Source of the DNA: Streptomyces atroolivaceus
GTDB taxonomy: Bacteria; Actinomycetota; Actinomycetes; Streptomycetales; Streptomycetaceae
Length of the DNA: 64,000 nt
Direction: 5' to 3'
Assembly (NCBI RefSeq): GCF_000717025.1
Contig: NZ_JNXG01000012.1
Coordinates: forward strand, 124,001 to 188,000
The position numbers and the translations under genes were made by a program. The notes under the pieces were generated by a model. That model was not told where the DNA came from. It saw only the letters and a program-made list of their open reading frames with translations, and made no database searches. Below are positions 1 through 9,630 of the stretch, one piece after another (positions within the stretch are counted from its first letter, which is position 1; the number at the start of each line of letters is the position of its first letter).

Positions 1-2
1 TC

Positions 3-419
3 CTACCGCTGCTTCCCCTCGGGCGAGAAGGAGGGCAGCCGGCCACTGAGCATGATCCCGCCCCGACCGAAGGAAGCCTGGACCGTGAGACCTGGAACCG
101 GCTGATCGCCGTCCTCGTCCAGTACAGCCCCGCAGGCCCGGAAACCCGCTGTCTGGCCTACTACCACCCGCTGACGCTCGGAGCCACCGACTTCGACGAC
201 CTGCACGTGCGTGCGGGCCGGCTCGGCGACACCGGACTCCTGTACGACCAGTCCGACGCGGACTTCAGTCCGTCCAATCTCTGGGCCGCCGACCGCTCAT
301 GGGTCCTGTGCACGGATTACGACCTGTGGGCCACCAAGGTCGCCGGTTCACCCGCCCTCATCACAGCATTGCTGAACGACTCCGAAATCGAGGCGGTTCG
401 TCTGCCCTGGGCACACTGA
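3..419 (+). CDS. C-terminal part of a hypothetical protein (5' end outside window)
   Basis: The reading frame is open from the left edge and ends at TGA 417-419, giving at least 138 residues. An internal GTG at 207 could be a start, but the upstream codons in the same frame look just as coding (segment LAYYHPLTLGATDFDDL), so the gene very likely begins before the window. The C-terminal stretch is acidic and aromatic with no signal peptide or membrane segment. I do not recognise the family and no function is proposed. It is followed after 117 bases by a converging gene on the minus strand. Confidence 0.6.
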   Translation, partial: LPLLPLGREGGQPATEHDPAPTEGSLDRETWNRLIAVLVQYSPAGPETRCLAYYHPLTLGATDFDDLHVRAGRLGDTGLLYDQSDADFSPSNLWAADRSWVLCTDYDLWATKVAGSPALITALLNDSEIEAVRLPWAH

Positions 420-536
420 TGACGAGCCGCGTGCCTCCTTTCCCAGCCCTGGAGCGCGTGCGCCTTCCATCTTCGTGTCCGCCTGGGCCTGACGGCCCCC
501 TACGGTCCCGTGCACGGCGTCAGAGCCCTCCTGCGC

Positions 537-1085
537 TCAGGGTTTCGGGCCTGGGCCGAGGCGGCCCGTGGTGCGGGTGACCGAGTCGTAGTACCGCGCT
601 TCGGTCCAAAGGCCCGTCGCGGCTGCCGTGCCGTCCGCCCTTGCGGGGAGCAGTCGGTCGTCGGGGACGGCCCACGCCGTGTCCCGCCCCCGGCCGAGTG
701 TGATGTGCGGGACCCATCGGACAGGGTCGAGGAGGGGGTTTGGCCGGCCGCTGCGCGGTGCCTCGCGCACGACGCGCCACACGGTCTCCTGCAGGTGGAC
801 CAGTACGTCGTCGGGCTGGACCGCCCAGGCCAGCACCTGCGTGCGGCCGGAGAAGCGCAGGAGCCCGCCGAGACGCAGCGGAACGGGAAGACCTGCGAAC
901 GTCTGTCTCAGCCGGGCATGGACTCCGGCAGAGAGGGCGTCCGCCGTGGCGAGGGTGAGGTGCGGCCGGTTGGTCGGATGCCGGTGTGCGGCCTGGCTGG
1001 GCAGGCCCTCGTCTGCCAGACGGCGCCAGACGTCCCGGACGGCCCGGTCGGTCGCCTCGTCGGGCAGCAGTTCCACACTGTGCAC
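537..1085 (-). CDS. 2'-5' RNA ligase / cyclic phosphodiesterase-like protein (2H family)
   Basis: The product has 182 residues, normal for the 2H phosphoesterase (LigT/ThpR) family. The two hallmark HxT motifs are visible: HLTLA at residues 42-46 and HITLG at 127-131. These His/Thr pairs act together on 2',3'-cyclic phosphate or 2'-5' linked nucleotides. No signal peptide is seen, so the protein should be cytoplasmic. The start is a GTG without a clear Shine-Dalgarno sequence; a second in-frame GTG lies three codons on, so the start is uncertain by a few residues. It stands alone between the partial left-edge gene and a region without recognised genes. The physiological substrate cannot be told from sequence. 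Confidence 0.75.
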   Translation of the reverse strand: MHSVELLPDEATDRAVRDVWRRLADEGLPSQAAHRHPTNRPHLTLATADALSAGVHARLRQTFAGLPVPLRLGGLLRFSGRTQVLAWAVQPDDVLVHLQETVWRVVREAPRSGRPNPLLDPVRWVPHITLGRGRDTAWAVPDDRLLPARADGTAAATGLWTEARYYDSVTRTTGRLGPGPKP

Positions 1086-1717
1086 GCGGGCAGCTTACGA
1101 CCTCGTGTCGCCACGTGCGCGAAGGGCGCGGCGATGCCGGGTGAGCGGCGTCGTGCGGACCCGGGGCAGCCGGCCGGCGCAGGCCTTCACCGTCGGCAAG
1201 GGACGTGTCCCCGGAGGTCGCGTCGATGGACGCGTTCGCGCGCAGGACGATCGGCAACGGTGCACGGCAGACCGAGCCGCCGGCAGGCTCCCCTGCACGT
1301 ACGGCCCGTCCGAGCGAACGTGCCTCGCCCGGCCGGGCCGGCCCGGCGTGCGGCCGGGGGTCGGGTGTGGATGGATAGCGGGGTCCCTGTCCGCCGGCCA
1401 CGGAGTCCGCGTATGTCCGACGCCCTGCCGGAACCCGTTGCGGAACAGCCCGTCGGGGCGCCGCTGCCCGGTGCCGCCGTGGCTCAGGTCGCGCCCGCCG
1501 GACCGGGCGGCGAAGCCGCCGTACGCGGCGTATCGCTCGATCTCGCTGCGCCCGCGGTCGCCCGGCATCCGGGCCCCGACCGTATGCTGATACCCGAGGC
1601 CGTGGTCCTGCTCATCGCCTGAAGGCGCCTACCTGCGAGGCTCCCATCAACGACACCAGCCGTACGCCACCGCCGGATTCCCCGGCAGCTCCGGGCTCCC
1701 CGCGTGCTGGGCGTTCA
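1086..1717. other. 632-bp stretch without a supported gene
   Basis: Open frames here are short or look like chance GC-rich frames. The only protein-like piece is on the minus strand at about 1400-1610, which reads QDHGLGYQHTVGARMPGDR followed by an A/Y/G-rich segment. It has no good start (an in-frame TAG lies just upstream and the first ATG is at 1568), and it degrades into Arg/Pro-rich noise downstream. It could be a gene remnant. The promoter of the decarboxylase gene at 1718 should lie at the right end. Confidence 0.4.
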
Positions 1718-3034
1718 GTGAGGTATGCCGAGGCGCTCCGCCTCGCGGTGGCGGAGGGGCTGCTCGGTGAGGAGCGCCCACTTGCGGGCTTCCTGGACGC
1801 GGACGGGATACGCGACTCCGTGGACGCACTACGGGACGCCTTCGCCGCCGAGCCGGGTGTACGGGTACTGCACACCTTCGCCGCGAAGGCCGCCTCACTG
1901 ATCCCGGTGCTGCGGCTGCTCGCCGACTGCGGCATGGGCTGCGAGGTGGCCGGTCCGGGCGAACTGAGGCTCGCGGTCGAGGCGGGTTTCGCCCCGGAAC
2001 ACATCGTCCTGGACTCCCCCGCCAAGACCCGCGACGAGCTACGGCTGGCGCTGGCGCTCGGTGTCGCCGTGAACGCGGACAGTCTCGGTGAGGTCCGGCG
2101 TATCGACGAACTGCGCCCGCCCGGCTCGGCATCCGTCCTCGGACTGCGGGTGAACCCGCAGGTGGGGGGCGGTTCCATCGGAGCCATGAGTACGGCGACG
2201 GCGACCTCGAAGTTCGGCGTTGCCCTGCGCGACCCGGGCGCCCGTGAGCAGGTCGTCCAGGCGTTCGCCGAGCGTCCCTGGCTGACCCGGCTGCACGCTC
2301 ACGTCGGCTCGCAGGGCTGCTCGCTGGAACTCATCGCCGCGGGCGTCGCGGAGACGTACCGGCTCGCCGAGGAGATCAACGAGGTGCTGGGCGAACGCCG
2401 GGTCACCGGGATCGACATCGGGGGCGGGCTGCCGGTCAACTTCAACGACGACGAGACCCGCCCCACCTTCGCGGAGTACGTGACGGCCCTCCGGACCGCG
2501 GTTCCTGGCATCTTCGACGGGCGCTACGACCTCGTGACCGAGTTCGGCAGGTCCCTGCTCGCCAAGAACGGCTTCATCGGAGCGCGCGTCGAGTACACGA
2601 AAGATGCGGGCGGGCGCCGCGTGGCGCTCACCCACGCCGGAGCGCAGGTCGCCACCCGCACCGTCTTCATGCCCGACGCGTGGCCGCTCCGGGTCGGGGC
2701 CTTCGACGGGCAGGGCCGCGCGAGGAGCGGTCCGCCGATGGTCCAGGACATCGCGGGGCCGTGCTGCTTCGCCGGCGACATCGTGGCCCACGCCCGCGAG
2801 CTGCCCGAACTGCGGGAGGGCGACTTCGTGGTCCTGTACGACACCGGGGCGTACTACTTCTCCACCCCATGGGCCTACAACAGTCTGCCCCGGCCCGCGG
2901 TGTACGGCTTCGCGGGGGTCTCCGGCGGCCTGCGCTTCGCCCCGGTGCGCGAGGCGCAGTCACTGGATTCGGTGGCGGCGGAGAGCGGACTGCGCTTCGC
3001 CGACGGGCTGACGGGACTCCGCGGGCGCCCCTAG
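1718..3034 (+). CDS. Diaminopimelate decarboxylase-like PLP enzyme (fold type III)
   Basis: The 438-residue product matches the LysA/ornithine decarboxylase group: an alanine-racemase-like barrel followed by a beta domain. The PLP lysine is K57 in HTFAAKA, and HVGSQG (195-200), a Gly-rich phosphate loop IDIGGGLP (232-239) and EFGRSL (275-280) follow. GPCCFAGD (347-354) keeps the catalytic Cys of the usual GPxCExxD, but the Glu is replaced by Phe. The usual GAYxxxMxSxYN motif reads GAYYFSTPWAYN. These changes around the substrate carboxylate suggest a substrate other than meso-diaminopimelate. The start used is GTG 1718; the frame stays open further upstream, so a longer N terminus is possible. 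It stands alone, not beside lysine genes. Confidence 0.7.
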   Translation: MRYAEALRLAVAEGLLGEERPLAGFLDADGIRDSVDALRDAFAAEPGVRVLHTFAAKAASLIPVLRLLADCGMGCEVAGPGELRLAVEAGFAPEHIVLDSPAKTRDELRLALALGVAVNADSLGEVRRIDELRPPGSASVLGLRVNPQVGGGSIGAMSTATATSKFGVALRDPGAREQVVQAFAERPWLTRLHAHVGSQGCSLELIAAGVAETYRLAEEINEVLGERRVTGIDIGGGLPVNFNDDETRPTFAEYVTALRTAVPGIFDGRYDLVTEFGRSLLAKNGFIGARVEYTKDAGGRRVALTHAGAQVATRTVFMPDAWPLRVGAFDGQGRARSGPPMVQDIAGPCCFAGDIVAHARELPELREGDFVVLYDTGAYYFSTPWAYNSLPRPAVYGFAGVSGGLRFAPVREAQSLDSVAAESGLRFADGLTGLRGRP

Positions 3035-3044
3035 GGACTCCGGA

Positions 3045-3248
3045 TCACCCCGCCGGCTGGGGCGACGGTTCCGGCTCGGGGACCGGGTCGGGACTGGGGT
3101 TCGGCGGCTGCGGGATCGGGTCGGGAGCGGGACCGGGCGGCACGGGACCCGGCGGTACGGGGGGCGGCGAAGGCACCGGTGTCGGCGGTCCCGGAACGGG
3201 CGGGGGCGTCGGCGCGGGCGGTACGGGGTCGGGATTCGGGTGCGTCAT
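3045..3248 (-). CDS. Small proline-rich protein
   Basis: A 67-residue protein begins MTHPNPDPVPPAPTPPP and is nearly all Pro with Gly, Asp, Val and Ser to the end, so it is probably an extended, disordered polypeptide. ATG 3248 is chosen because GGAGGA lies seven bases upstream; the frame is open further upstream but only from a region without a ribosome site. No signal peptide or membrane segment is present. It converges with the decarboxylase gene (10-bp gap). Function unknown. Confidence 0.6.
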   Translation of the reverse strand: MTHPNPDPVPPAPTPPPVPGPPTPVPSPPPVPPGPVPPGPAPDPIPQPPNPSPDPVPEPEPSPQPAG

Positions 3249-3377
3249 CTCGGTCCTCCATCTGCGACGTACGGGGCCGGTGGATCTCATTTCCACCGTC
3301 TCCCCGTGCGGCTGCCCTCGCCTGCCGAGTCCACACGTACACACCGTGGCTCCCGTGCCGGGATGCCCCGGTCGGCC

Positions 3378-3734
3378 TCAGAACAGCTCGGGATGCGACG
3401 CGAGCTGCCGCTCGGCCCCACGCACCAGTTCCTCCGGAGCCTCCGGAGCCTGCTCGGGATGACGCCGGGCCCACATGGCGAGGTACGGGCAGAGGGGCAC
3501 GACGGGAACTCCCTCACGGGCCGCCATGGCGTAGAAGTCCCGCGCGAGGGCTCCGGCGACACCCTTGCCCTCGTACTCCGGCGCGACGACGGTGTGCACG
3601 GCGACGAGGGCGCCGGGCTCGGGGTACATCGCGAAGTACGCGATGTACCCCGCGGCAGAACCGCCGTCGTACGCCACCAGCTTGCCGTTCTCGCGGTCGT
3701 CGCGGATGTCCACTGCGGTGCTCTCCGCTGCCAT
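3378..3734 (-). CDS. Small GNAT-family N-acetyltransferase (YjdJ/COG2388 type)
   Basis: A 118-residue protein. ATG 3734 follows a GAGGGAG ribosome site. The core strand-turn-helix of the acetyl-CoA site reads HTVVAPEYEGKGVAGAL, the short GNAT form with the pyrophosphate loop EGKGVAG. The AAREGVPVVPLCPY segment that follows is typical of the small COG2388 members. These proteins probably acetylate an amino group, but their targets are largely unknown. It is read in the same direction as panD, whose stop is 37 bp upstream, so the two may be cotranscribed. A long reading frame continuing upstream of ATG 3734 is the antisense shadow of panD. Confidence 0.8.
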   Translation of the reverse strand: MAAESTAVDIRDDRENGKLVAYDGGSAAGYIAYFAMYPEPGALVAVHTVVAPEYEGKGVAGALARDFYAMAAREGVPVVPLCPYLAMWARRHPEQAPEAPEELVRGAERQLASHPELF

Positions 3735-3771
3735 GGCGGTTGCTCCCTCGTACGGCGGACGCGCGGGCGGA

Positions 3772-4197
3772 TCAGGTCCGCGCGGGTACGGCCTGCGGGC
3801 TGCGCTCGGTAGGGCTGCCCGGCACGGGGGCCGACGCGTCGGCGCCCAGAGCAATGATGCGGTTCCGCGCGTCGACATGCACGACGCTCGGCACCAAAGC
3901 ACGAGCCTCGGCGTCGTCGACCTGGGCGTAACTGATGAGAATGACCAGGTCACCGGGGTGTACGAGATGGGCCGCGGCGCCGTTGATCCCGATGACGCCG
4001 GAGCCGCGCTCACCCTCGATGACGTAGGTCTCGAGGCGGGCGCCGTTGTCGATGTCCACGATGTGGACCAGCTCGCCGGGTAGCAGATCCGCGGCGTCCA
4101 TCAGGTCGGCGTCGACCGTCACGGAACCCACATAGTGCAGGTCAGCCTGGGTCACGGTGGCTCGGTGGATCTTGGACTTGAACATGGTGCGCATCAT
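3772..4197 (-). CDS. panD: Aspartate 1-decarboxylase
   Basis: A 141-residue pyruvoyl enzyme that converts L-aspartate to beta-alanine for pantothenate and CoA synthesis. The self-cleavage site is visible as HYVGSVTVD (residues 21-29), where the Gly-Ser bond breaks to give the N-terminal pyruvoyl group of the alpha chain. [15 protein letters not shown] and the INGAAAHL segment, which lines the active site, are also present. The length fits the family plus a short Pro/Ala-rich tail. ATG 4197 has AGGAG seven bases upstream; ATG 4194 is an alternative. No panB or panC is adjacent in the window. The GNAT gene lies downstream. Confidence 0.95.
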   Translation of the reverse strand: MMRTMFKSKIHRATVTQADLHYVGSVTVDADLMDAADLLPGELVHIVDIDNGARLETYVIEGERGSGVIGINGAAAHLVHPGDLVILISYAQVDDAEARALVPSVVHVDARNRIIALGADASAPVPGSPTERSPQAVPART

Positions 4198-4427
4198 CGG
4201 GGCACTCCTGGCCGTAGGCTCCCTGCCTGCGTTTTTGCAGGTCAAGTGCTGTTTCCTTACCTTACAACGAGTCGTGGGCCCCGTCAGCTGTCCCCGGGTT
4301 CTCGAGGAATGACACTGACCACTTCGGCGGCTTCCCGGAGGCACCGTCAGGCCGGCCGGAGGCCGTCCGCGGTGTCGCTGCCGTTCGGAGGCGCTCGGGC
4401 CGGTCCGGGGTCGGCATCGCTTCAGGT

Positions 4428-7400
4428 TCAGGCCGGGCAGATCACCTCTGGCAGCCCCGAGGGCAGGCCGAGGCGTTCGTCCCAGGTGAGGTCGTGGCCG
4501 ACGACGTCGCACAGGTGGTGCTTCCAGAGTCCGGGATCGAGATGGATCAGGTCCAGGCGGCCTCGGTCTCCGTTGCCTCCTCCGAAGCCGCCCCCGGACA
4601 GGGTTCGCAACAAGGTCTTCCCGTCTTCGGTGGCCGCCACGAAGTACTGGTTCGCCGCAAAGTCGTACGTCTCGAAGCTGCTGGAGTCCGACAGTTGCTG
4701 GAAGCGCACGGAGCTCCCGTTGGCCACGTAGAACTCTCCGTCCCTTCCGGTGAAGCTGAAGGTGAACCCGTCGCCGGTGAACCTGTCGTTCGAGCCCAGC
4801 GGCCCGAGTGGGCCCACCATCCGGCTCGGCCGTCGTCCGGTCGCCGCCGACCACAGCTCGAGCATGCCGCCCGGCGTTTTCGCGACTGCGTAGCGGCCGC
4901 TGGTGTCGAGAAAGGCAGTTTCGACGTCCCGGCCGAGACGGACACGTCGTGCCTTGTCCTCCTCGCCCGTGCCCAGATCGATGGTGTACAGCACAGGGTC
5001 GCCGTAGACCGTGATCTGCGCGCGGCCGGCATGAGGGGGGCTGTTCAGTACGAATTCCGGGCCCGGGTCTCCCCCTGGCGAGTGGGAACGGGCCGGACGT
5101 CCTACGCCGAGCTCGAGGTCGCGGGCGTCGACGGTCTCGGACAGCCGGCTTCCGGACCGGGCATTCCAGTGCTCGATCCTGCTACCGGAGAGCGTCAGCA
5201 GTTCATCACCGCTCCGGAAGAAGGTGAGCGTCATCGGGTCCCCGATTCCCCGCTCGTCGACGGGAGGCATGAGCGTGGTGATCTCAGCCACCTTCCTCAA
5301 GGACGGGATCTGCCGGATCAGGATCTTGTTCCGGCCGACCACGTCCGCCACGAGGGTTCCCGCGTCGTTGACCGTCAACGAGTTCTTCGCCGCGGGGTCG
5401 AGTGCCGCGAGGCTTTCGGGTCGCTTCACCGAGGAGGTGATCTGGCCGGAGGCCGCGTCGATGAGCGCCAAGGTCTCCCCGCTGTCAGGCTCGTCCCAGC
5501 GTCTGACATGGGCCAGCAGGGTCTTCCCACCGTCGATCAGCCGGGGCGAGCTGACGACGATGTCGGAATTGTCGACATCGCTCGGAGTCAGAGACAGAGC
5601 GGTCAGCGCGACGTTGCCTTCAGCGACCGCCAGAACGAGTGGCTGGTGCGCGCCCTCAAGGAGACGGCCGATGGTCTTCTCGTGTACCGGGGTCTCGGTC
5701 ACCTGCAGGCGGCGGCCCTGACGGGCGTCGACGACCGTCCACGTGTTGAACTCGTTCGCCGCGAAGCGCTCACCCTCCTCGTCGACGGCTATGGTTTCGC
5801 AACCGGAGGTTTCCCTCTTCTCGGTGTAGCTGCTCAGCACTCGCCCGTCCGTCACGCGCAGAGCCTGGTAGACCTTGGTCTCCTCGTTCTCACCTTCGCG
5901 GCAGACAACCAGCACGCCGCCGTCTCCCGACAGGCCGATGCCCGCACCGTACGACGAACCGTTCTCGACGTCATCCGCCAGCTTGCGAACCGTCCCCGTC
6001 TCGACGTCCACGGTCGTCAACGAGGTTCGGGTCGGGTCGGGGCTGCTCTGAACGATGAGCGTGTTCTTGTCCTGCCCGTACCAGACGGATTCGTCGTTCC
6101 TGGACGCTCGGCGGGGCACTTCATGGTGACGTTTCGTCACCAGATCCCACACCCACAGCCGTCCGTCCGCCATCGTGGCCACGTGTCCTGCGTCCGGGGA
6201 GAAAGCCATGAGGCTGCTGTCCGTGCTCGTCAGCTTCATCAGGCCGGCAATTTCCTCGAACGGACCGGCCCGCAGGGTGTGTGGCGCTCCGAGCAACTCC
6301 TCCGGTCCGTCAGCAGTGCGGTCGACGTCGTGCCAGACGAACGCCCCTGTCGCCGAGACGTAGGCGATCCGCCGCCCGTCCCGGCTGACGAGTGGATGGA
6401 AGGCCATCTCGTCGAGCCCCAGTTGGAGCCGTTGTGTCTTTCCGGCCCTGCGTACGAACAGAGTGGCGCGCCCGTTGTCGGACGTCGCCAGCGTCACCGC
6501 GCCGTCCACGCTCGTGGCCGCGCTTCGGATCTTCCCCTCGGTCCCGGTCAGCACCCACGCGGCTTCCTTGAACTGGTCGTACCTGCGGAGCACGGCGTTG
6601 CGGGCTTCGTCCGTCGGCGCGATCTCATAGGCCCCCATGGCGATCAGCGCAGCCTGCCCGGGATCCTGCTTCGCCACTTCGGCGGAGAAGTTGGCCAGCA
6701 GACGCGATCGTCCCTCCGCCTGTCGTTGGGTACTGATGTGGTGCTGAAGGACGAGAAAGGTGCCGAGGCCCGCGATCAGGGCAAGCACCAAGGCGGCTGC
6801 GATCCAGGCGGCGCGGATGCGCGCCCGGCGTCCGCGCTGACGCTGTCGTGCGCGAGACAGAAAATCACGCTCCTCCGCCCCGAGTTCGCCCTCACGATCC
6901 TTCAACCAGACCTCAATGGAGCCTAGTTGTTTCGCACCAGGCAGCAGATCCGGCGATCTGTCTTCCTTCGTCCAGCGTTTGTGGTCGTGGTTCAGCTCGG
7001 CCCGGCCGGCCAGGAACCTGCTGTCCTCCTTCACCTGCTCCTTCAGCGCCGGCCAGACGTTGATCAACGTCTCATGGGCCAGTTCGGCGGTTTCCGGTTC
7101 GTTCTTGGCACCACGCAGCACGAGCAGCCGCCGCGCGGCGAACGACCTGGCGAGTTCCCACCCGGACTCGCCCGCCTCTTCCCGGGTGAGCCTGCGGCGC
7201 AGTGGTGTCCCGCTTCCGGGCAGCACCCTGACGAGGCCCCTGAGCAGTCGCGCGGCGTCGGCCTTGTCGTCGTCCCCGACGCACTGCTTCCAGGCCTCGT
7301 TGCAGTGCTTCTCCAGTGCACCCTGCATGCCGTGCATGGCCTCGTACGCCGTCGTGCGTAGTCGCCCGGCGAACTGCTCGTCCCACAGCTGCTTCAGCAC

Positions 7401-8804
7401 GAAGCCGAGGAGGGACATGCCTTCCGGCTCCTGGCACGCGTCGTCCAGGATGCGCTGAGCCAGTCCTGGGTCATAGGTCACCGCCGGGGCCTTCTCCAGC
7501 GGCTTGGTGATCACTTCTCTGAGCTGCTCGCGGGTCATCGGCGTCAGCGGGAGTGTCCTGCTGCTTCGCACCAGGGGGCCGAGCCTGGGGTGTTTGAGCG
7601 CCGCGTCCATGAAGTCGGACCGAAGCGTGACCAGCAACCGTGAGCCGGCACCCGCACCACCTCTTGGGAAAAGCAGTCCGGCGGCTTCTTCGACCTCTGC
7701 CTCGTCACGGTCCAGGAGCGCCTCGGCCTGGTCGAGAACGACGAGGTACCTGCCGCCCGCCCTGCCTCGCAGGCGGTTCAGTGTGTTCACAAGGCCCTTG
7801 TCCGCGAGCCACCCCTCCACCTGATCGACGCTTTCCGCCCGCGGGTCCCCGTACCGCCCCTTGCGAACGGCCTCGTAGAGATCGGTGGCCAGCCCGGACG
7901 ACAAGGACCCTTCGGTCCCCGCGTTCACCACCACCGCGTCGTAGTTCTCCCGGTTCTCCCGCCGCATCCTGGGCACCACGCCGGCCAACGCCAGCGAGGA
8001 CTTCCCGCAGCCCGACGGCCCGCAGAGGATGACGGCGGGGTGGTCCCCCTTCAGCGCTGTGACCACTTCGTCTACATCGGCGCTCCGCCCGAAGAAGATC
8101 TCCTCGTCGCTCTCCTGATATGTGGCCAGGCCGGGGAAGGGATCCCGGGTCAGGGCGCGAGCAAGGTCGGGCAGTTTCTGCAGTACCGCTTTCACACTGA
8201 TCGCGAAGGCCTGTTGGGTGTCGTCCTGCTTCCTCTGGGCCGCGACGACGATGCCGACCACCGCACCCCGCTGATCGTCCCAGACAGGGCTGCCGCTGTA
8301 GCCCCCCGTGACATGAGCCGTCCGTGTGTCGGCTCGGGAGAGCTGGATCCAGTCGCCCGATGATTTCCCGCTGAGTTCCCCGCGGTGCCAGAGCATGCCC
8401 AGCTCACCTTCCGGAAAGCCGACCACGCGCACCGGGCTGCGTGAGAGCGCATCAGAACCGGCCAGAGGCAGCGGCCGTGTGCCGGGGACAGGTTCACGCA
8501 GCCTCAGGACCGCCAGGTCACCACAGTGCCTGGGCTGCTCCGGAATCCACTGCTCGACCTCGGCGGTGAAGCGCTCCCCGCCGGCCCCCTCGGCGAGGGG
8601 GAAGTCGAGCCGCACCGTGGTTCCGACGGCTACCTCGAGGTCCCGCTCCTTGCCCTGCGCGTCCGATACGACATGTGCGCAGGTCAACACACGGTCCCGG
8701 GTGACAAGGACTCCTCCACCGGCGATCGTGCCGTTCTCTCCCCTGACCCGGACGACAGCCGCGTTCAGAGTCTCGTCGGCACTCCGTGCGTCTTCCCCCG
8801 CCAC
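4428..8804 (-). CDS. Trypsin-like protease / nSTAND-type NTPase / membrane / beta-propeller fusion
   Basis: A 1,458-residue multidomain protein. Residues 10-215 are a trypsin-like domain with the full triad: H44 in TCAHVV, D96 in CGDLAVL and S170 in GYSGSPVW. From about 222 (FPGLATYQ...EIFFGR) comes a STAND P-loop NTPase with Walker [10 protein letters not shown] (262-270) and Walker B LVVLDQAE (354-361). A helical region leads to one membrane segment at about 655-685. The rest (690-1458) is a beta-rich region of degenerate WD40-like repeats. GTG 8804 has GGGGAGG five bases upstream. The layout matches the trypsin-STAND conflict systems described by comparative genomics. The Trypco1-like gene starts the operon, with a 39-bp gap. 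I infer that the propeller senses a ligand, the NTPase oligomerises and the protease is the effector; none of this is shown here. Confidence 0.85.
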   Translation of the reverse strand: MAGEDARSADETLNAAVVRVRGENGTIAGGGVLVTRDRVLTCAHVVSDAQGKERDLEVAVGTTVRLDFPLAEGAGGERFTAEVEQWIPEQPRHCGDLAVLRLREPVPGTRPLPLAGSDALSRSPVRVVGFPEGELGMLWHRGELSGKSSGDWIQLSRADTRTAHVTGGYSGSPVWDDQRGAVVGIVVAAQRKQDDTQQAFAISVKAVLQKLPDLARALTRDPFPGLATYQESDEEIFFGRSADVDEVVTALKGDHPAVILCGPSGCGKSSLALAGVVPRMRRENRENYDAVVVNAGTEGSLSSGLATDLYEAVRKGRYGDPRAESVDQVEGWLADKGLVNTLNRLRGRAGGRYLVVLDQAEALLDRDEAEVEEAAGLLFPRGGAGAGSRLLVTLRSDFMDAALKHPRLGPLVRSSRTLPLTPMTREQLREVITKPLEKAPAVTYDPGLAQRILDDACQEPEGMSLLGFVLKQLWDEQFAGRLRTTAYEAMHGMQGALEKHCNEAWKQCVGDDDKADAARLLRGLVRVLPGSGTPLRRRLTREEAGESGWELARSFAARRLLVLRGAKNEPETAELAHETLINVWPALKEQVKEDSRFLAGRAELNHDHKRWTKEDRSPDLLPGAKQLGSIEVWLKDREGELGAEERDFLSRARQRQRGRRARIRAAWIAAALVLALIAGLGTFLVLQHHISTQRQAEGRSRLLANFSAEVAKQDPGQAALIAMGAYEIAPTDEARNAVLRRYDQFKEAAWVLTGTEGKIRSAATSVDGAVTLATSDNGRATLFVRRAGKTQRLQLGLDEMAFHPLVSRDGRRIAYVSATGAFVWHDVDRTADGPEELLGAPHTLRAGPFEEIAGLMKLTSTDSSLMAFSPDAGHVATMADGRLWVWDLVTKRHHEVPRRASRNDESVWYGQDKNTLIVQSSPDPTRTSLTTVDVETGTVRKLADDVENGSSYGAGIGLSGDGGVLVVCREGENEETKVYQALRVTDGRVLSSYTEKRETSGCETIAVDEEGERFAANEFNTWTVVDARQGRRLQVTETPVHEKTIGRLLEGAHQPLVLAVAEGNVALTALSLTPSDVDNSDIVVSSPRLIDGGKTLLAHVRRWDEPDSGETLALIDAASGQITSSVKRPESLAALDPAAKNSLTVNDAGTLVADVVGRNKILIRQIPSLRKVAEITTLMPPVDERGIGDPMTLTFFRSGDELLTLSGSRIEHWNARSGSRLSETVDARDLELGVGRPARSHSPGGDPGPEFVLNSPPHAGRAQITVYGDPVLYTIDLGTGEEDKARRVRLGRDVETAFLDTSGRYAVAKTPGGMLELWSAATGRRPSRMVGPLGPLGSNDRFTGDGFTFSFTGRDGEFYVANGSSVRFQQLSDSSSFETYDFAANQYFVAATEDGKTLLRTLSGGGFGGGNGDRGRLDLIHLDPGLWKHHLCDVVGHDLTWDERLGLPSGLPEVICPA

Positions 8805-8843
8805 TGCGACCTCCCCGTTCCCCAGTGAGCCGGTCAGGCCAAC

Positions 8844-9212
8844 CTAGCTGGCCGCAGGACCACTTGGGTTCTCCGTGTCACTTCCGTGCCACGTCAGGCT
8901 CACGGAGAAGTTTGCCGCCGTAGCGGTGCTGGCGATGACCACGTCCGCCTCGGCCGAGAGTGACACGCCGAACTCCAGCGTGATCTCATCCGGTGCGTTC
9001 GCCATCCCCCGGAACCTGCCCACGAAGCTCTCCGCCACTGGCCGCACGGTGTCCAGCATCTGTCCGAACGACCGCTCCGCCCGGGCTACGGAGCGGCCCC
9101 CGCGGCCCACTCGCACGAGGGCTTCGTCCACCTCACGGATCTGGACGCGGATCGCTTCGCCGCTGCCGTCCCCCAAAGGCACCTCGACCGTGTGGACATG
9201 GTGTTCAGTCAC
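8844..9212 (-). CDS. Trypsin-co-occurring domain 1 (Trypco1/CU044_2847-like) protein
   Basis: A 122-residue protein with a VEVPLGDGSGEAIRVQI N terminus, a central helical part (FGQMLDTVRPVAESFVGRF) and a C-terminal strand pair ITLEFGVSLSAEADVVIAST. This matches the CU044_2847/Trypco1 family, named because its genes sit next to trypsin-domain conflict proteins. The GTG start at 9212 has GGAGG five bases upstream. It lies 39 bp upstream of the trypsin-STAND gene in the same direction and probably forms its operon partner, perhaps as a regulator or substrate of the protease. There is no signal peptide. The family assignment is by recognition of pattern and context, not by a search. Confidence 0.75.
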   Translation of the reverse strand: MTEHHVHTVEVPLGDGSGEAIRVQIREVDEALVRVGRGGRSVARAERSFGQMLDTVRPVAESFVGRFRGMANAPDEITLEFGVSLSAEADVVIASTATAANFSVSLTWHGSDTENPSGPAAS

Positions 9213-9630
9213 CGCAACCTCCAGCAGTAGGAGCCGGGATCATAGCGAAGTCAACGATGTCCGTGCCGTGTTGAGGGCACCGCACACAGGCTGACAGGGC
9301 AGCGGGACCGGACGGGATCGCTGCCTCTCGCTGCTGGTGACACCGCCGCTGACCGGCACGCTGTGGTGGTCGACAGGGTGAGGGTGTCGTCGGCCGGTCG
9401 GTCCGTTCCGGAGTTCGCTCGGGCCGGCGGCGAGGACGTCACGGGCCCTGCCGACGAGCTCCCTGCCCGGACCGAGCGCACGTCCTGCGCGAGCTGCCCC
9501 TCGGGCGGTGATGCCCGCCCTCGAGGATCCGCAGCGGGTCCGGCGGTCGGCAGCCACCGGGGCGGCGGGCGGGAAGTGGGTCGAGGTCTCCCCCGGCCCA
9601 CCGGCCTTCCGCACCACTCACCGGGCGAGT
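9213..9630. other. Intergenic stretch upstream of the Trypco1/STAND operon
   Basis: No frame here has coding character with a usable start. The promoter of the leftward Trypco1-STAND operon should lie near 9213-9300. The upstream DUF2786 gene reads in the same direction and stops at 9631. I see no convincing terminator or repeat. Confidence 0.4.

Noticed and set aside
4494..6926. Plus-strand frame of about 810 codons opposite the trypsin-STAND gene
   Set aside because: Antisense of the propeller region; no motifs.
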